Origin: Candidatus Omnitrophota bacterium
GTDB taxonomy: Bacteria > Omnitrophota > Gorgyraeia > Gygaellales > Profunditerraquicolaceae
DNA: 6,758 bases
Direction of reading: 5' to 3'
NCBI GenBank assembly: GCA_023247875.1
Contig: JAHFFQ010000176.1
Span: forward strand, 1 to 6,758
In this document: positions 4,324-6,758 of the stretch, piece by piece
Position numbering within the stretch: position 1 is the first letter of the stretch
How the letters are laid out: every line of letters begins with the position of its first letter
Program-made: the position numbers and the translations under genes
Notes under the pieces: model-generated
The model's input: the letters and a program-made list of their open reading frames with translations, nothing else
The model's database searches: none
Told to the model about the DNA's origin: nothing

Positions 4324-5523
4324 TTATTCCCCTTTCCCCTCCCTCACCAGCCCCATCACCCTATACACATTCGCCTTCCTATCCGAAAAATCCGGCGGCG
4401 TCAACTTATCCCTGGTTATCTCCACTATCCCCTGCTCCTCAAGCTCCTGCAACCCCAAGGAAATAGTAGTATCGCTTATCCCGTAAAGCTTTGCCATATC
4501 CTCCTGGCTGCGGAACCAGAAAGGATACCGCGTGGAATGCCCGGCCTCATACAAACAGATCAAATACATATACTTTGCCCGCATGGATAAAGTATCGGAA
4601 TACCCATACTCCCAATACTCAAAAGGAATGGTTATCACCGACGTCCCGGCCTTCTTTGTATTATCAGCCCTTAAACTAACTCTGCCTTTACTATAATCTA
4701 TAAGCCCATAACCCTTAAGCCGCTTAAGCGAGCGGTGTATCCTCTCATAGAAATAGTGGTGATCATCGCGGTACCAGCCTAAATCCGCCGGCGCTGTATA
4801 CCCCATCATTTTCGCTAATGAATCATAGTCAATCTCAAGCGCAGGCTTGCCTGATCCCTGCTGAAGCTTGCATAATAACAAATAAAGGTCAAATTGCCTG
4901 AAGGCCTCGGCCTTAAGGAGGCGGCGGCCTGATTTGGGAGCAAGGAGAAAATCAGGAGAAATGGTGACCCCTTCAACCTGCGGCAGGAATATATCCTTCT
5001 TCTGAACAGGGATATTATCAATATACTTCTTTGAGGCAAGGGCATCCTGGCGGGAATCCTCAAAATTGGTAGCTTCGTAATTATCCTCTATGGCCGACTT
5101 GGACCAATTGGCGCTTCCCGTAAATACATACCTGCCGTCAATAACCACTTCCTTCAGGTGCAAAAGATGCTCCGCGGTGTCAAAATAGACAGTGATATTA
5201 TTCCGGCGCAATTTTTCATAGGCCAGCCGGTTTTCTTTCAGCTTGGAATCCTCCAGGAGAACCTTTACCTCTACTCCCCGGTTTTTGGCGGCTATAAGGT
5301 CACTAACCAGCTCATTGACCGGGTCAGCTTTATCCCGGGGGTTGATTATTATGAAATACATTGCTACGGTGACGGAGCTTTTGGATTTGGTGAGATATTT
5401 GTGAAGGGTCTGGTAGTAGGCCCTGCCAAAGAGCACATCGGCGGAGGCGGTTATAGGGAAAAATAAGATTGCGAGGAAGATAAGGGATAATGGGAGGATG
5501 CTTTTTGTTCTCTTGGATTTCAA
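4324..5523 (-). CDS. Secreted phospholipase D-like protein fused to tandem winged-helix-like domains, 399 aa
   Basis: The N-terminus is a textbook signal peptide: a KSKRTK charged start, a hydrophobic core at 9-24, and cleavage expected after Ala28 (TASA/D). Residues 29-170 are a single PLD-superfamily domain with the catalytic HxKx4D motif (H122, K124, D129), GSAN at 136-139 and NYE at 148-150. This domain hydrolyses phosphodiester bonds, and single-motif members are usually nucleases that dimerise. Residues 205-285 and 295-392 each look like a winged helix, the second with SQEDMAKLYGISDTTISLGLQELEEQGIVE (339-368). Such tandem modules occur in plasmid replication initiators. The start is TTG at 5523, with GGGAG (5531-5535) seven bases upstream. 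No Met start near it would keep the signal peptide. An exported protein with DNA-binding folds is odd; a role in handling extracellular DNA is only a guess. Confidence 0.85.
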   Translation of the reverse strand: MKSKRTKSILPLSLIFLAILFFPITASADVLFGRAYYQTLHKYLTKSKSSVTVAMYFIIINPRDKADPVNELVSDLIAAKNRGVEVKVLLEDSKLKENRLAYEKLRRNNITVYFDTAEHLLHLKEVVIDGRYVFTGSANWSKSAIEDNYEATNFEDSRQDALASKKYIDNIPVQKKDIFLPQVEGVTISPDFLLAPKSGRRLLKAEAFRQFDLYLLLCKLQQGSGKPALEIDYDSLAKMMGYTAPADLGWYRDDHHYFYERIHRSLKRLKGYGLIDYSKGRVSLRADNTKKAGTSVITIPFEYWEYGYSDTLSMRAKYMYLICLYEAGHSTRYPFWFRSQEDMAKLYGISDTTISLGLQELEEQGIVEITRDKLTPPDFSDRKANVYRVMGLVREGKGE

Positions 5524-5558
5524 TGCCTGGCTCCCTCTTTATTGGCTAACCAGGGCTT

Positions 5559-5587
5559 ATTTTACCTCTCTTCCATTGCTTTGACAA
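5559..5587 (-). promoter_or_regulatory. Promoter of the PLD-winged-helix gene
   Basis: On the minus strand TTGTCA (5582-5587), 17-bp spacer, TAAAAT (5559-5564), with start near 5552. The roughly 28-nt leader can pair CCTGG with CCAGG around the SD GGGAG, which might modulate translation. The -35 box lies only about 13 bp after the stop of the ORF6N gene, so the PLD gene has its own promoter but may also receive read-through. Confidence 0.65.
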
Positions 5588-5599
5588 CCGAAATCCCGG

Positions 5600-6115
5600 C
5601 TATTTCTGAGCAAAACCTTTAATAACCTTTTTAGCTTCCGGCAATCCCATAAGCTGTCGCATTGCCTCAAAAATATCGTGGATATCCAAATCGTGCGCCT
5701 CAAGCTTCTCTTCCAATTCCCTTAATTTTCTCGCGAAATCCTTGTGAAGAGATACAATTTGACGCAACCTTATAAAAGCGCGCATAATTTGGATATTTAC
5801 CAATACAGCTCGCCTACTGTGCAAAGCACTTGAAAGCATTGCAACGCCTTCTTGGGTAAAAGCATACGGCAAATAACCGCCTAAACTCCTTAAAGATGGT
5901 ATCACATTTTGTGATACCAAGCTTTTTACTTCTGCGCCTGTAAGCTGAAACATGAAATCCGCAGGAAACCTTTCATAGTTTCTTTTTACCTGCTGCCTCA
6001 AGGCTATCGGCTTTACTTCGTAGAGTGAAGCCAAATCCTTATCCAACATAACTTTCTTGCCTCTAATTTGGAATATCTTACTTTCTATTCTTTCTGCCGA
6101 AATTAAATCCGTCAT
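5600..6115 (-). CDS. ORF6N-domain protein, 171 aa
   Basis: Residues 3-90 are a clear ORF6N domain, a module related to KilA-N and Bro-N DNA-binding domains first noted in phages. Marks are ERIESKIFQIRGKKVMLDKDLA (9-30), LYEVKPIALRQQVKRN (31-46), RFPADFMFQLT (49-59) and YLPYAFTQEGVAML (81-94). The C-terminal half (104-170) is helical and charged, including a probable coiled coil (DFARKLRELEEKLEAHD). Chromosomal copies of this family are common in many bacteria and their role is not established; DNA binding is inferred. ATG at 6115 is preferred because AGGAGG at 6124-6129 lies eight bases upstream. The same frame runs on to 6223, but those residues are not family-like and overlap the upstream terminator. 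No convincing promoter of its own was found between that terminator and the start. Confidence 0.92.
   Translation of the reverse strand: MTDLISAERIESKIFQIRGKKVMLDKDLASLYEVKPIALRQQVKRNYERFPADFMFQLTGAEVKSLVSQNVIPSLRSLGGYLPYAFTQEGVAMLSSALHSRRAVLVNIQIMRAFIRLRQIVSLHKDFARKLRELEEKLEAHDLDIHDIFEAMRQLMGLPEAKKVIKGFAQK
5898..5918. repeat. Perfect 21-bp palindrome inside the ORF6N gene
   Basis: GGTATCACA (5898-5906) and TGTGATACC (5910-5918) are exact reverse complements around TTT. The segment encodes the LVSQNVIP part of the ORF6N domain, which recurs in this family, so protein constraint may explain some of it. Confidence 0.8.
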
Positions 6116-6120
6116 TTCAC

Positions 6121-6129
6121 TGCCCTCCT
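6121..6129 (-). promoter_or_regulatory. Ribosome binding site that fixes the ORF6N start
   Basis: AGGAGGGCA on the minus strand contains a full SD core (AGGAGG, 6124-6129) eight bases before ATG 6115. It shows that the 36-residue upstream extension to 6223 is not used. Confidence 0.85.
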
Positions 6130-6179
6130 CTCTACTCCAATAGACGCTAGAAAGGGCGAAATCTAACGGATTTTTCAAC

Positions 6180-6210
6180 AAAAAAAGGCGCCGGAGAACT
6201 CCAGCGCCTT
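6180..6210 (-). terminator. Strong intrinsic terminator
   Basis: On the minus strand AAGGCGCTGGA (6200-6210) pairs with TCCGGCGCCTT (6185-6195) over 11 bp with one G-T pair around GTTC. The T run continues to 6180. It starts about 20 bp after the stop of the gene at 6230 and insulates the ORF6N gene from it. Confidence 0.93.
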
Positions 6211-6229
6211 GCAAAATAAGCAAAACTAT

Positions 6230-6758
6230 TTATTTATTTTTATTCTCTGCGGAAGACCACGTAAATACGCAAGGGAAGGGGACCCCTCCCATCAGATCAT
6301 AAATCCATATGCCAACCTCGGGAACTCCCGGGCTGACTTTTGCAGCCTGCTTTTGGACAGTTTTAAAAGGGCCAAAAGTTGTCGCTGCCGCCGAAGCGAT
6401 ATCCTTAATGGCTGAACCAACGGCCTGGATAGTTTCGGCTGTTTTCGCGTCCCCCTTCATATTCAAACCAGCCAATTTCCATCCATCTACAAGAGTTATG
6501 GCTGAATCGTAGCTGCCTGTCCCTTTATCGAAATAAAGCGCGTATTTTTGATCCGGATCAGGCAAATATATGACCTGCATCGCGTAAGCATCTTTGTTCA
6601 ATGCGGTATCATTTTTGCCGGAAGCATCGTTGACGGCACCTTTTGATCCATCGGGATCCTTTTTAGCAGCCGTTTGATCGGCGTTTTGGCTCGCTGTAGA
6701 TTCGGGCTTTACAGCCGTTACACATGTAAGATTCTTTGTTACCACTAAGTAAGGATGC
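6230..6758 (-). CDS. Unrecognised protein, C-terminal 176 residues (5' end beyond the right edge)
   Basis: The frame is open to the window edge, reading HPYLVVTKNLTCV before the first internal GTG at 6745, which has no SD. This is therefore the tail of a longer protein. A polar, Asp/Lys/Ala-rich linker (counting from that GTG, residues 14-50) leads to a compact C-terminal domain. It opens with YAMQVIYLPDPDQKYALYF (54-72), continues with AITLVDGWKLAGLN (82-95) and ends VGIWIYDLMGGVPFPCVFTW. The alternating pattern suggests beta structure. The Ala-rich helix IQAVGSAIKDIASAAATTFG could be amphipathic. I cannot name a family; I have only an impression of similar MQVIY-PDPD proteins annotated as hypothetical. 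The strong terminator at 6180-6210 makes it the last gene of its unit. Confidence 0.8.
   Translation of the reverse strand, partial: HPYLVVTKNLTCVTAVKPESTASQNADQTAAKKDPDGSKGAVNDASGKNDTALNKDAYAMQVIYLPDPDQKYALYFDKGTGSYDSAITLVDGWKLAGLNMKGDAKTAETIQAVGSAIKDIASAAATTFGPFKTVQKQAAKVSPGVPEVGIWIYDLMGGVPFPCVFTWSSAENKNK

Noticed and set aside
4271..4679. Plus-strand ORFs of 71 and 62 aa
   Set aside because: Antisense to the winged-helix part of the PLD gene; low-complexity products.
4815..5466. Minus-strand ORF at 4815-5063 and plus-strand ORF at 5158-5466
   Set aside because: Out-of-frame shadows of the PLD gene, whose catalytic motif and signal peptide are unambiguous.
6116..6223. N-terminal extension of the ORF6N protein
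   Set aside because: It would overlap the terminator at 6180-6210, and the full SD at 6124-6129 supports ATG 6115.
1..6758. tRNA, rRNA, insertion sequence or phage integrase
   Set aside because: No cloverleaf, rRNA core sequence, transposase or integrase motif was seen on either strand.

Overview
The window looks like a chromosomal piece from an uncultivated, probably Gram-negative bacterium. A short-form Mfd, an ORF6N protein, a secreted phospholipase D (PLD)-like protein and TTG starts next to Shine-Dalgarno (SD) sites would suit a candidate-phylum lineage such as Omnitrophota. That placement is an impression from gene content, not shown by a marker. All large genes but one are on the minus strand.

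Left edge (1-760): the 5' part of mfd (transcription-repair coupling factor) runs off the left end. Its start lies almost on top of a predicted promoter, so the mRNA may be leaderless, and the protein is a natural short form without most of the UvrB-like module. Back to back with it is a plus-strand promoter that would make a roughly 100-nt RNA ending at a good intrinsic terminator.

Repeat region (760-1177): no gene. It holds hairpins, a 99/84-nt imperfect direct repeat, and a 12-mer related to GCAAGGATCTTT in four clear copies.

AT-rich island (1178-3937): two divergent transcription units bounded by intrinsic terminators. The minus unit encodes a three-helix membrane protein with a charged central helix, followed by a 331-aa soluble protein of unknown function. 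The plus unit encodes a membrane-anchored TPR protein. Clear promoters lie between them. The compact layout, low G+C and neighbouring repeats make this the best candidate here for an acquired, undescribed system. Nothing in the sequence proves a function such as defence.

Second noncoding stretch (3938-4323): apparently empty of large genes, but the minus strand carries two good sigma70-type promoters with 17-bp spacers. One would drive a roughly 100-nt RNA ending at a weak hairpin. The other drives a tiny transcript with an SD, an 11-codon ORF and a perfect terminator.

Right part (4324-6758), all minus: a signal-peptide PLD-like protein fused to tandem winged-helix-like domains, with its own promoter; an ORF6N-domain protein; a strong terminator; and the C-terminal part of an unrecognised protein that enters from beyond the right edge.
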